Below are positions 46,171-54,279 of a stretch of 64,000 nt of DNA, piece after piece. The stretch spans positions 1-64,000 of the forward strand of contig NZ_FNBD01000005.1 of assembly GCF_900102165.1 (NCBI RefSeq), given 5' to 3'. Under the pieces are notes generated by a model. It saw only the letters and a program-made list of their open reading frames with translations. It was not told the origin of the DNA and ran no database searches. The first letter of the stretch is position 1. The number at the start of each line of letters is the position of its first letter. Both the position numbers and the translations under genes were made by a program. The stretch comes from Cellulophaga baltica. GTDB taxonomy: Bacteria > Bacteroidota > Bacteroidia > Flavobacteriales > Flavobacteriaceae.

Positions 46171-46496
46171 TGAGACAAGCTGAGGTTCTATATAAAAAAG
46201 AAAAGGCAGGCATGTTGACACAGTTAGACGATGCCAGTTTTGTATTTACGTATCAAGATAGTTGGTTTAACGATATTAATAAACCAGCAATTAGTTTAAC
46301 CTTACCTAAAACACAACAAGAATATACGTCTAAACATTTGTTTTCTTTTTTTTATAATATGTTACCAGAAGGCTCTAACAAGCAAACGGTTTGTTTTCAA
46401 AACCGTATAGATACCAAAGATCATTTTGGCATCTTGTTAACGACAGCAAAACAAGATACTATTGGTGCAGTAACTATTAAAAAACTAGACAAATAA
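46170..46496 (+). CDS. hipS: HipS-like small protein (N-terminal HipA subdomain)
   Basis: A 108-residue protein that corresponds to the N-terminal subdomain normally fused at the start of HipA (Couple_hipA type): AEVLYKKEKAGMLTQLDD, FTYQDSWF, PAISLTLPKTQQEYTSK, then FSFFYNMLPEGS. It is encoded as a separate gene between hipB and the kinase gene, with one-base overlaps on both sides. In E. coli HipBST the stand-alone HipS is the antitoxin. That role here is inferred from family and order, not proven. Confidence 0.85.
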   Translation: MRQAEVLYKKEKAGMLTQLDDASFVFTYQDSWFNDINKPAISLTLPKTQQEYTSKHLFSFFYNMLPEGSNKQTVCFQNRIDTKDHFGILLTTAKQDTIGAVTIKKLDK

Positions 46497-47482
46497 TGGC
46501 AATACCACAAATTACAGTTTGCCCAAGTACCCTTGCTAAAGAGAGTAATTCTTATAGTAACACCGCTTTAAGACGTGTATTTAATGGTAAAAAAGTAAGT
46601 CCTCTTTTACCTTACGATTCCCCAACAAGCAACGACATTACAGATGCGCTGTTTACAGAAAACAGAAAACGCATGTCTATTTCTGGTGTGCAAGAAAAAT
46701 TTTCGGTCCTATTAGAAAAAAACAAGTTACGTTTAGTCGAAGAAAACGAACAAGGACAATACATATTAAAACCAATACCAAACGTTGGTAAAAACGCCAA
46801 TCAAATGCCCGCAAACGAGCATCTAACTATGCAAATAGCAAGACAAGTATTTAATATAGAAACTGCCGAAAATGCACTCATCTTCTTTAAAAATGGTAAC
46901 CCTGCATATATTACAAAACGGTTTGATGTAAAAGAAGATGGTCGTAAATGGGCACAAGAAGATTTTGCATCTTTAGCACAACGAACACCACAAACACATG
47001 GCGAAGATTTTAAATATAGAGGTAATTATTTAGAGCTGTTTACTATTTTAAAAAAGTACGTTCCGGCCTATGCTGTAGAATCTATTAAACTATTTAAGCT
47101 TATTCTTTTTAATTATTTGTTTTCTAATGGCGATGCGCATTTTAAAAACTTCTCACTGATAGAAACACCTTTAGGCGATTTTAAATTAAGTCCGGCTTAC
47201 GATTTACTAAACAGTAGATTGCATATAGACGATAAAGATTTTGCTTTAGAAGATGATTTATTACCACCTAATTTAAAACAAGGTAAAGTTACAGAACAGT
47301 TTTATGTCTTAGGCGAACAAGCAGGGATTTCAAAAAAACAAATAGATAACGTATTTAAGTCTTTAACGGCTAAAAGTGATGCGGTATTAAAATTAATTGA
47401 AGCTTCTTTTTTAGATGAAAAAACGAAGCGAAATTACAGACAAGCCTACCAAACCCGGTTAAATAAATTACGACGTCTATGA
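46496..47482 (+). CDS. hipT: HipT-like serine/threonine kinase toxin
   Basis: A 328-residue HipA-fold kinase without the N-terminal subdomain. The Gly-rich ATP loop is RMSISGVQEKFSVLL, with Ser61-Ile62-Ser63 matching the double-serine autophosphorylation motif of HipT. Lys92 (YILKP), the catalytic loop NGDAHFKN (Asp213, Asn218) and the metal-binding SPAYDLL (Asp236) are all present, so the enzyme looks intact. HipA-type kinases phosphorylate aminoacyl-tRNA synthetases and stop growth (GltX for HipA, TrpS for E. coli HipT); the target here is unknown. Its TGA overlaps the small frame at 47479 by 4 bases. Confidence 0.9.
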   Translation: MAIPQITVCPSTLAKESNSYSNTALRRVFNGKKVSPLLPYDSPTSNDITDALFTENRKRMSISGVQEKFSVLLEKNKLRLVEENEQGQYILKPIPNVGKNANQMPANEHLTMQIARQVFNIETAENALIFFKNGNPAYITKRFDVKEDGRKWAQEDFASLAQRTPQTHGEDFKYRGNYLELFTILKKYVPAYAVESIKLFKLILFNYLFSNGDAHFKNFSLIETPLGDFKLSPAYDLLNSRLHIDDKDFALEDDLLPPNLKQGKVTEQFYVLGEQAGISKKQIDNVFKSLTAKSDAVLKLIEASFLDEKTKRNYRQAYQTRLNKLRRL

Positions 47483-47550
47483 TTAACGAATATTCAGAAG
47501 ATAGGTTTATGCTAGCGCAATACAATGGAATAAATCAAGCTGTTATTTAA
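47479..47550 (+). pseudogene. possible HsdR N-terminal stub
   Basis: A 23-codon frame starting MINEYSED, overlapping the hipT stop by ATGA. The opening resembles the N-terminus of many type I restriction HsdR subunits, after which the frame quickly loses sense and stops. The evidence is only about eight residues plus the operon-like overlap, so this is tentative. Confidence 0.3.
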
Positions 47551-47567
47551 GAATATGAATTAGGCAG

Positions 47568-47609
47568 ATTGCTTCCGTAAATTGCCGTGTCGTCCCCCTT
47601 CGCAATGAC
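47568..47609. repeat. imperfect palindromic element, copy 1
   Basis: AGATTGCTTCCG at the left end and TTCGCAATGACC at the right end: the terminal ATTGC/GCAAT pair closes an imperfect hairpin. It ends 3 bases before the ATG of the GIY-YIG gene at 47613. It shares end sequences with copy 2. Confidence 0.6.
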
Positions 47610-47612
47610 CTT

Positions 47613-47876
47613 ATGAAACCAGGTTTTGTATACATACTCGCTAATAAAAACAATACCACACTGTACGTTGGGGTAACTAGTAATTTGCTACAGCGTATAG
47701 AACGGCATAAAACAAAGTTTTATTCAAAGTCGTTTTCAGCGCGATATAACACAAACAAATTGGTGTACTATGAAGCCTTTCAAGACATAGGAGCAGCCAT
47801 TGCTAGAGAGAAACAATTAAAAGCAGGCAGTAGAGCAAAAAAAATAGCCTTGATAGAAAAAGAAAATCCTGATTGG
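47613..47876 (+). repeat. direct repeat, right copy (GIY-YIG core)
   Basis: The partner of 44708-44971, same orientation, about 2.9 kb apart. Recombination between them would remove the hip operon. Confidence 0.9.
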
Positions 47877-47930
47877 GAAGATCTCATCAAACAAGCAACA
47901 GATTGCTTCGGCAAAAGTGCCTCGCAATGA
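47613..47930 (+). CDS. GIY-YIG endonuclease domain protein (second copy)
   Basis: A 105-residue single-domain protein of the UPF0213/UvrC-like GIY-YIG type. Residues 1-88 are nearly identical to the first copy; the natural ending EDLIKQATDCFGKSASQ follows. Its C-terminal 10 residues are translated from palindromic element 2, so the stop codon lies inside the repeat. Two palindromic elements, one just before the ATG and one at the stop, bracket the gene exactly. Such small GIY-YIG proteins are numerous in flavobacteria; their function is unclear and mobility is suspected. Confidence 0.9.
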   Translation: MKPGFVYILANKNNTTLYVGVTSNLLQRIERHKTKFYSKSFSARYNTNKLVYYEAFQDIGAAIAREKQLKAGSRAKKIALIEKENPDWEDLIKQATDCFGKSASQ

Positions 47931-47931
47931 C
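47902..47931. repeat. imperfect palindromic element, copy 2
   Basis: ATTGCTTCGGCA and TGCCTCGCAAT form a hairpin with a small bulge, followed by GACG. It contains the TGA of the GIY-YIG gene (47928-47930). It shares AGATTGCTTCsG at the left and TCGCAATGAC at the right with copy 1. Confidence 0.65.
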
Positions 47932-48236
47932 GAACACAGTGCAATGCAGCAAACCATTAATCAGAGCCACGTGCTTGCTTGCGCTATTAATACAACCTAC
48001 CTAAATGGATCAACACCATAAATTATAAATAGTGATAGAAAATAATAAAGCGTGTAGACTTCCCGTTGAATTTTTAATTCCCAAGACCAAATGTCAATAG
48101 CTATTCTAGCTAAATAGCATTATATAATCACCTAATTTTTATGCCCTGCGGAAAACCGCAAGGTTATTTTGTTTTATGATTCTATGTTTGTTAGGAACTT
48201 TGAAGCACCAAGCTTTTCTAACACCGCTACCAGCAC
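47932..48236. other. intergenic region with one hairpin
   Basis: No gene is seen. A hairpin CCTGCGG-AAAA-CCGCAAGG (48144-48163) followed by TTATTTTGTTTT could be a terminator for upstream transcripts. The rest has no recognisable signal. Confidence 0.4.
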
Positions 48237-48632
48237 ATGGAATGGATTCTTAAACTTTTATTTCTAGGCATTGTGATTGGTATTGTTAGAAAATATCCTA
48301 AGACTAGTATTGCGCTAGCATTATTAGGCCTGCTCATCTACAGTCAAAAGCAAGATCCTGTTGAGGAACAACGTACAGCTCCTACAGAAATTTACTCCAA
48401 CAAAACGTATTCTACTCCTGAAGTCCCCACCACCTACCGCTTTAAGGCTTCTCGTAATAGTATAGAAGCCGAATTAGGAATCTCCCAACCCGTTACAACC
48501 AAACGTTATAAAAAGGCAGCGACTACAACGATTAGAGTAGGCGCTATTTGTAATGATGGTACTTCTTCTACAGCTACAGGCAGAGGCGCTTGCTCTCATC
48601 ATGGCGGCGTAGCCTATTGGCTTTACGAGTGA
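48237..48632 (+). CDS. DUF3761 domain protein
   Basis: A 131-residue protein: one N-terminal hydrophobic stretch (ILKLLFLGIVIGIVRKYP, then IALALLGLLIY), a variable linker, and the C-terminal DUF3761 motif AICNDGTSSTATGRGACSHH followed by GGVAYWLYE. The motif has conserved Cys and His residues and appears at the end of many small envelope proteins. Function unknown. Confidence 0.85.
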   Translation: MEWILKLLFLGIVIGIVRKYPKTSIALALLGLLIYSQKQDPVEEQRTAPTEIYSNKTYSTPEVPTTYRFKASRNSIEAELGISQPVTTKRYKKAATTTIRVGAICNDGTSSTATGRGACSHHGGVAYWLYE

Positions 48633-48658
48633 AATCTTCGTGGAACGCCTAACTAACT

Positions 48659-49399
48659 TTACTCCTTCAACTTATCTAAAACATGGGTTTTATACATGTA
48701 GTCTGTTACTTTATGCAATCCTTTATGATAAATAGGATGTGCATGATAGTAGGTAAAAAATTCTACTTCTCCTCCTTTTTTAACATACCAAAGTTCTTGG
48801 TGTTTCTCACGCCTACTTTTTACCTCTTGAAGATCATTTATTTTTCTAAAATTAAGAAATACTAATTCCTGATATGGCTCCTCATGGGCTACTCCTGTAC
48901 ATGCCGATTTCTCATAATGATCTTCTTGCCATACCATACAATTCTGCTCTTCTTTTACAAAACCGAAATAGGTTAATGCACTTATCACAACAACCGATAG
49001 TAACGAAACTATTTTGTTACTCCCCTGATTAAAAAAACCAACTGAAGTACTCCTTCCGGAATCGGATATTTCTGGCTCTGGGTCTTTCGTTATAATCGGC
49101 TCTTCTATAACCTTTGGCTCATCAAGTTCAGACGGATGAGCCGTAACAAATTCCGCATAGTTTTTATAACCTAAATAGTTACATAAATATTCAATTACTT
49201 GAGGTTTGATAGGCTCAAGATTTTCCTCATCTTTTTCTACAAATCTTGTATAGTTATCGCGAAGAGTTCTTTCACTAATTTGAAATTTATTGACTTTATC
49301 AAGTTCGTTTGAGAGATACTGGGCCATCCTAGTTTTAACTGAAGAGCATGAGTCTACCTCTACTTTTTTAAATACAAGGGTTATTAATTTTTTGGACAT
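48659..49399 (-). CDS. hypothetical single-span protein with a helical N-terminal domain
   Basis: A 246-residue protein. The N-terminal 80 residues (RMAQYLSNELDKVNKFQISE, RTLRDNYTRFVEKDEENLEP, VIEYLCNYLGYKNYAEFV) form a helical domain found in several flavobacterial proteins, possibly DNA- or protein-binding. An acidic Pro-rich linker, a transmembrane segment (KIVSLLSVVVISALTYFGF) and an outer domain with two cysteines (CMVWQEDHYEKSACTGVAH) follow. The layout (inside domain, span, outside domain) suggests a membrane-bound signalling protein. That is inference; no family name is certain. Confidence 0.55.
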   Translation of the reverse strand: MSKKLITLVFKKVEVDSCSSVKTRMAQYLSNELDKVNKFQISERTLRDNYTRFVEKDEENLEPIKPQVIEYLCNYLGYKNYAEFVTAHPSELDEPKVIEEPIITKDPEPEISDSGRSTSVGFFNQGSNKIVSLLSVVVISALTYFGFVKEEQNCMVWQEDHYEKSACTGVAHEEPYQELVFLNFRKINDLQEVKSRREKHQELWYVKKGGEVEFFTYYHAHPIYHKGLHKVTDYMYKTHVLDKLKE

Positions 49400-49755
49400 T
49401 TTGGTTGGTCTGGTTGTACCCTAAAACTACTACATTTTTGGAAATTATATGGAAAAAACCTGCTGGAAATTCTTTTCCATACACTTTCCATCCTCTCTCC
49501 ATTCCGTAGAAAACCTAAGCCCTTACTTTGCCTTGTGATTGAGAGGCTATTCATGATAACCGCCCTTTCATCATTAGGAAAACACCTAGAACAAACCAAT
49601 AGTTTATTGGGAAGTAACTAAAAGTTTCGACAGGTGTTTTTCACTTCCCAACCAATAAAAGAGGAGTACTCCCAACACCTTTTACAATGTGGTGCAAATA
49701 ACATTCGGAATACTCCGAACAGCCACCCTTATGTCAAATTTTTAAAACTAATAAA
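49400..49755. other. divergent intergenic region
   Basis: 356 bases without a convincing gene. It contains two short palindromes (GGAGTACTCC near 49671 and CGGAATACTCCG near 49709) and the upstream regions of the divergent genes at 49399 and 49756. The palindromes might be regulator sites, but this is unproven. Confidence 0.4.
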
Positions 49756-49932
49756 ATGAAAAAAATAACTTTTTTAATCGTAATACTAAGTGCCAACCTA
49801 TCTTTAATTTCTTGTGATGCTACAACTACTGCAGACCAAGATACGGTCTATGAAAACCTCAACGCCACAGAAGGTGATGATGGGGTTATTGTAAAAGATC
49901 CGGATGCAGAAGAAGAGGATGGTGATAATTAA
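49756..49932 (+). CDS. small lipoprotein (58 aa)
   Basis: ATG at 49756 gives a lipoprotein signal peptide (KKITFLIVILSANLSLISC, lipobox LISC, Cys20) and a 38-residue acidic tail (ENLNATEGDDGVIVKDPDAE, ending EEDGDN). No domain is recognised. A T-rich hairpin terminator follows, supporting a real short gene. Confidence 0.65.
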   Translation: MKKITFLIVILSANLSLISCDATTTADQDTVYENLNATEGDDGVIVKDPDAEEEDGDN

Positions 49933-49969
49933 TCAGTATCCCTAATTAGGACATAATAAACCAACTAAG

Positions 49970-50006
49970 AAAGTAGGATGAATGCAATGGTAGTTCATCC
50001 TGCTTT
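49970..50006 (+). terminator. terminator after the small lipoprotein
   Basis: AGGATGAA (49975-49982) with TTCATCCT (49994-50001), extended by AAAG/CTTT, followed by an AT-rich stretch with five T residues. Confidence 0.6.
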
Positions 50007-50019
50007 CTATATTTTTCAT

Positions 50020-50062
50020 AAAAAAAGAGCTGGATGACTAGGTCATACAGCTCTTTTTTTTT
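50020..50062. terminator. bidirectional terminator
   Basis: AAAAAAGAGCTG pairs with CAGCTCTTTTTT, with an inner ATGAC/GTCAT stem and two bulged bases. It serves the leftward gene ending at 50085. Confidence 0.85.
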
Positions 50063-50084
50063 ATCCTATTTCTTTTGGTTAAAC

Positions 50085-50849
50085 CTACTCAACATAGGTA
50101 AACTGAACAGTATAAGAAGCATCAGGCTCTCTATCAGATGAAGAAGAAATAACTCCTGAAGTTGCATAGTTATCTGCATCATATACATAACTGGCCGTAA
50201 TGGTATATTCTACTTCTCCGTCTTCATTTTTATATACAATCTTAGACGGATTATTTACAGGAAAAAGCATTCTTGCTTTTATAATCTCAGAAGACTGAGG
50301 ACTCATACTAAAGTTTAATTGTATACCATCCAATACATCAATTATACCACCAGCTTCTAAAGTATAGAAGAAAGGATTTTGAGCCTCATCATAGGTTATC
50401 TCAGCAGTATATACATAAGAAAGGTACGAATCGGTCTCCCAATCGTAATCCTCTTCAAAAAATTCAATGATTTTAGGATTTCCGTTGGCGTCATACTCTA
50501 GAACATTCCCAGTTTCAAAAGCATCATAAGGAGATTCATACAGCTTTTCTATAGATAAATTAACATCTTCTTCGCCAGTAACATTTACCAATTCATCACC
50601 ATCATAAAGAAAGTCACTAGAACCTTCACCATTAGATACACTACTTAAAGCGCCGTCTGCCGTATAAGAAAATTCGAGCATTCCCTCATCTTCCATATTC
50701 TCACTAGAATTTAGGTTTACTGTTTTAATTAACTTTTGTACCACATCACCATTGGCTTCCTCAAACTCTTCGCTGACCGAATCATCGGAACAACTTACCG
50801 CTAAAATTGATGCACAAAAAAGGCCTAAAATGTAATATGTTTTTCTCAT
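50085..50849 (-). CDS. hypothetical lipoprotein (254 aa)
   Basis: A lipoprotein signal (lipobox AVSC, Cys20) followed by acidic SDDSVSEEFEE, which fits a surface-exposed lipoprotein. The body shows repeated short beta units: LEFSYTADGALSSVSNGEG, DFLYDGDELVNVTG, NVLEYDANGNPKIIEFF, AEITYDEAQNP. This is the YD-repeat-like pattern common in Bacteroidota secreted proteins. Function unknown. Confidence 0.65.
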   Translation of the reverse strand: MRKTYYILGLFCASILAVSCSDDSVSEEFEEANGDVVQKLIKTVNLNSSENMEDEGMLEFSYTADGALSSVSNGEGSSDFLYDGDELVNVTGEEDVNLSIEKLYESPYDAFETGNVLEYDANGNPKIIEFFEEDYDWETDSYLSYVYTAEITYDEAQNPFFYTLEAGGIIDVLDGIQLNFSMSPQSSEIIKARMLFPVNNPSKIVYKNEDGEVEYTITASYVYDADNYATSGVISSSSDREPDASYTVQFTYVE

Positions 50850-51078
50850 AATTGATGTACTTATTATTTGTTTTGGTTGTTTCTAGGTTTATGTAAAACA
50901 ATGGACAGAAAATACTCGCCAACCCATTCAGAAAAAAAACGAAAACAGAACCAGCTTAGTATACCTACTACTAAAAAAATAGTGCATTTAAGAACACAGA
51001 GAAATGTAAGAAGTACAATTATTTATTTCCTCCTTAAAAAGAGCCTTACTATGTAAACACTTTTTGTATTTTCGAAAG

Positions 51079-52929
51079 ATGAATTACAAGTTTATTGTAT
51101 CCCTTTTTTATCTGCTTCTATTCGTGAGTCAACACTCCGTTTTTGCTGCGAATTCTTCTATGAATAAAAAACAATCAACTCCCGATTCTTTAAAAATTAT
51201 CAAAAAACAAATTGGCGCTTTTACAAAAAAGAAAGAGTACGCCAATGCTATTCAATATTCAAAGAAATTATTACAAGCGGCCAAAACAAAGTCTGATACC
51301 AGTACTATTGACAATGCGTATTGGCGCCAAGCTTTTTATTTTGACAAATTAAACCAGTTAGATTCTTCCTATTTTTATTATGATAAGTCTTACACTTATA
51401 ATTTAGCCTTAAAAGATACCGTCGTTGCAGGAGATCGTTTACTGGGTATGGCAAACATTCAAAAAAGCTTAGGAGATTATACGGGTGCAATGATCACAGC
51501 CATTGACGGATTAAATTATTTAGAAAATACTGAGGAGCTAGAAACTACGATTGGACTTTACCAAACCATTGCCGTGGCTCAAAAAGAATTAGGACACCCC
51601 GAAGAGGCCCTCCGTTGGAATACTAAAGCTTTTAACATCCTAAAAAATAACCCAAAGGCCGAAATTTTACCCTCTAGTATTCATATCATTACTATTACTA
51701 GAGCTAATATCTTAGCCGAAAAAAAAGAATACAGCGCAAGTATTCATATTTTAGATAGCATTGCCCAAGAAACAGCGGATAAAAACCTCTTTGAATTTTC
51801 TAGAGCTATTTGTAATATGGGCCATTTTAAATGGCTAGAAGAGGCCAATAACCTCGAAAGTGAAACCCTGCTTTTAGAATCTTTAAGAATCCGGACTTCT
51901 TTGAATTCCGCTAGCGGCTTGTTCTCTAGCTACATTCATTTAGCCGAATTTTATTTTGATACTAAAAAAGCTAAAGCTTTGCGGTATGCTCAACAAGCCT
52001 ATACGTACGCTGAAAAATTAAAGAATCCGGTAGCTAGTCTAGAAGCTCTAGATCTAATTCTGCCTTTAAAAAGAGATTTGCGCCAAGCTATTTCTAACGA
52101 AGCAATTACCTATTCCCAACTACAAAACCAATTAGAAAAATCTAGACAAACTATTCGCGCCATCTATGCGGCCACCAAATATGATAACGATGCCTTAGAG
52201 AAGGAAAATCTTAAGCTGCTAACGCAAGTAGCAATCAAAGAAAAACAAAAAATTTTGGCGCTGGCTGCTGCCGTATTTCTTTTAGGTGTTATTGGTTTTG
52301 TAATCTATTACAAAAACCATCAAAAACAAAAAGAGCAGCTAGAAATATCATACAAAACGGAGCTACGCCTATCTAAAAAATTACATGATGAACTAGGAAA
52401 TGATATTTTCTATTTAATGACGCAGGTGCAACAAGACACACCTACTCCTACCGATACTAAAAATGCTCTTATTTTAAATGGACTAGATAGTATTTACCAA
52501 AGAGTAAGAGATATTTCTAAAGAATTTACGGCGATTGATACCGGGAAAAATTTTGGAAAAGAATTTTTTGCACTTCTAAATTCCTACAGTTCCGCCAGCA
52601 CAAAATTAATCACCAAAGAATTACCCTTGAGTTTTTGGGATGATATAGCCCCTAAAACAAAAATTGAACTCTATAGAGTATTGCAAGAACTACTCGTAAA
52701 TATGAAAAAACATAGTGAAGCTACTTTTGTAGCAATTACCTGTGTAAAAAATGCCAAAGAGATATTAATAAAGTATGTAGATAATGGGATAGGATTTGAT
52801 AAAAATGAAAAAATTTCAGGAAATGGCCTTAAGAATGTGGAAAACCGCATAGCTAGTATAAAAGGAAGTATTAATTTCGAATCCAAACCAAAGGAAGGGG
52901 TTACCGTAACCCTGACGTTTGCTATTTAA
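51079..52929 (+). CDS. TPR-containing sensor histidine kinase
   Basis: From ATG 51079 the protein has 616 residues: signal peptide (ending SVFA-A), a periplasmic region of about 350 residues with TPR-like helical repeats (e.g. DYTGAMITAIDGLNYLEN, GHPEEALRWNTKAFNIL), and a transmembrane helix (about 393-412, ALAAAVFLLGVIGFVIYY). A HisKA_3-type dimerisation region has phosphoacceptor His436 in LHDELGN. The HATPase domain shows the N-box (LQELLVNMKKHSEA) and G-boxes (VDNGIGFD, GNGLKNVENRIASIKG). It phosphorylates the response regulator encoded 9 bases downstream. The signal is unknown. Confidence 0.93.
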   Translation: MNYKFIVSLFYLLLFVSQHSVFAANSSMNKKQSTPDSLKIIKKQIGAFTKKKEYANAIQYSKKLLQAAKTKSDTSTIDNAYWRQAFYFDKLNQLDSSYFYYDKSYTYNLALKDTVVAGDRLLGMANIQKSLGDYTGAMITAIDGLNYLENTEELETTIGLYQTIAVAQKELGHPEEALRWNTKAFNILKNNPKAEILPSSIHIITITRANILAEKKEYSASIHILDSIAQETADKNLFEFSRAICNMGHFKWLEEANNLESETLLLESLRIRTSLNSASGLFSSYIHLAEFYFDTKKAKALRYAQQAYTYAEKLKNPVASLEALDLILPLKRDLRQAISNEAITYSQLQNQLEKSRQTIRAIYAATKYDNDALEKENLKLLTQVAIKEKQKILALAAAVFLLGVIGFVIYYKNHQKQKEQLEISYKTELRLSKKLHDELGNDIFYLMTQVQQDTPTPTDTKNALILNGLDSIYQRVRDISKEFTAIDTGKNFGKEFFALLNSYSSASTKLITKELPLSFWDDIAPKTKIELYRVLQELLVNMKKHSEATFVAITCVKNAKEILIKYVDNGIGFDKNEKISGNGLKNVENRIASIKGSINFESKPKEGVTVTLTFAI

Positions 52930-52938
52930 TAAAAGGAT

Positions 52939-53607
52939 ATGCAATTGGATAGAATTTTTGTTTCTGAAGATATTGACAGTAATAACTTAGGGGTTACCAC
53001 TACCCTACAAAATATGGGCTATGCCCAAATTGGCCATTCTCAATATTGCGATGATGCGCTTCTAAAGCTCAAAAAGGCACTAAATGATGGGACTCCTTAT
53101 GATCTTTTGATTACCGATTTGTCTTTTGAAAATCCTAGGGCGAAGAAAAACATCCAAAACGGACAAGAGCTTGTTACCGCCATAAAAGCCATACAGCCTA
53201 CTTTAAAAGTGGTTGTTTTTTCTGTGGAAGATGATCATCATACCATCACTACCTTATTCTCCGACCAACAAATTGATGCCTATGTCTGTAAAGGATTAAA
53301 TGGTCTTAGTGAACTTCAAAAAAGTATTAAGGCCATCACCAATCATGAACAATATACCTGCCCCATAGCTACTGCCGTATTGCAACAGAAAAATGTTTTA
53401 GCTTTGGATGGCTATGAGCAGCAACTCTTAGCATATTTGGCCAAAGGATATACCCAACATGAAATAAGTGCACTATTAAAAGAACAAGACATTTCTCCAA
53501 ATAGTGTGCGCTCTATTGAAGCAAACATTAGTAAATTGAAAGATTATTTTAATGCGACAAACACCACGCATTTGGTTTATGTAGCCTCTAGTCTAGGACT
53601 TATATAA
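52939..53607 (+). CDS. LuxR-type response regulator
   Basis: A 222-residue protein. The receiver domain (about 4-130) has the acidic start FVSEDID, the phosphoacceptor Asp60 in LLITDLSF and the conserved Lys of VCKGLNG. The C-terminal helix-turn-helix (about 150-215) reads LLAYLAKGYTQHEISALLKE, then NSVRSIEANISKLK. It is the partner of the kinase just upstream. The gene does not itself reveal its regulon. Confidence 0.93.
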   Translation: MQLDRIFVSEDIDSNNLGVTTTLQNMGYAQIGHSQYCDDALLKLKKALNDGTPYDLLITDLSFENPRAKKNIQNGQELVTAIKAIQPTLKVVVFSVEDDHHTITTLFSDQQIDAYVCKGLNGLSELQKSIKAITNHEQYTCPIATAVLQQKNVLALDGYEQQLLAYLAKGYTQHEISALLKEQDISPNSVRSIEANISKLKDYFNATNTTHLVYVASSLGLI

Positions 53608-53819
53608 GTACTTAGATGACTCTCTTATCACATGCTTCTGTTCCTCTTCTTACTAATTAAGTCCACCAATTCTTAAGAAAAGAGATGCATCTTACTTCTA
53701 AAAAGTACTGCTGCGAGGTGTAGAATAGCAAAAATCGGTCATTCTATATAATTTTTGATGCCTTTGACTTAGATTCAAGAATACCTCATCTGCACTGCTA
53801 TTGCTTCTTATTATATTTT

Positions 53820-54143
53820 TTACAAGAAAATCTTGAAGGATATACCAAATGGAGCTCCCTTGCCCTACACTTATTTGCTACCTATTATGAAATTGCTGTG
53901 GTGGGTTCTAATGCGCTTAGTTTGACCCAAGAGTTAAATTCTAAATTTTTAGTAAATACTTTAGTTATCGGTTCTGAAACAGTATCGAATATTGCTATTT
54001 ATAAAGACCGTTTTGAAAATGATAAAACTTATATCTATTTCTGCCTCAACAACAGCTGCAAACTGCCAGTTACTTCTGTACCCGGAGCATTACAACAAAT
54101 AGAATATAACGTAGAGAAAAGCAATTTCAACTTGGGGTTTTAA
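53820..54143 (+). pseudogene. C-terminal remnant of a DUF255/YyaL-type thioredoxin-domain protein
   Basis: The frame carries QENLEGYTKWSSLALHL, then TYYEIAVVGSNALSLTQEL, KTYIYFCLNNSCKLPVTSV and a closing helix, matching the extreme C-terminus of YyaL-like proteins (PFYEVVIVG ... ICVxxxCxLP). The rest of that roughly 650-residue protein is absent. The region upstream (53608-53820) shows no coherent coding. No start or promoter is apparent, so this is a decayed fragment. Confidence 0.65.
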
Positions 54144-54150
54144 AGCTAAT

Positions 54151-54279
54151 ATGCGCCTCTTTTATGATATAACATATACGCTTGCTGCAATTGAAACGCA
54201 CTCTAAAGATCGATTACCTACTTTTGACTCAGCATACCACTGGATACATTATTCGCTGCAAACAACAGCAGAAAAATAA
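54151..54279 (+). CDS. possible short ORF (42 aa)
   Basis: An ATG-initiated frame (begins MRLFYDITYTLAAIETHSKD) just after the YyaL remnant, without a recognisable Shine-Dalgarno, domain or terminator. It may be a further remnant rather than a gene. Confidence 0.2.
   Translation: MRLFYDITYTLAAIETHSKDRLPTFDSAYHWIHYSLQTTAEK

Noticed and set aside
49384-49599. Leftward open frame upstream of the 48659-49399 gene
   Set aside because: Overlaps the start of that gene in another frame, with basic low-quality sequence and no conserved pattern.
53898-54143. Free-standing 81-aa gene
   Set aside because: It is the 3' part of a longer frame continuing upstream to at least 53820 and matches only the end of YyaL-like proteins, so it was called a remnant.
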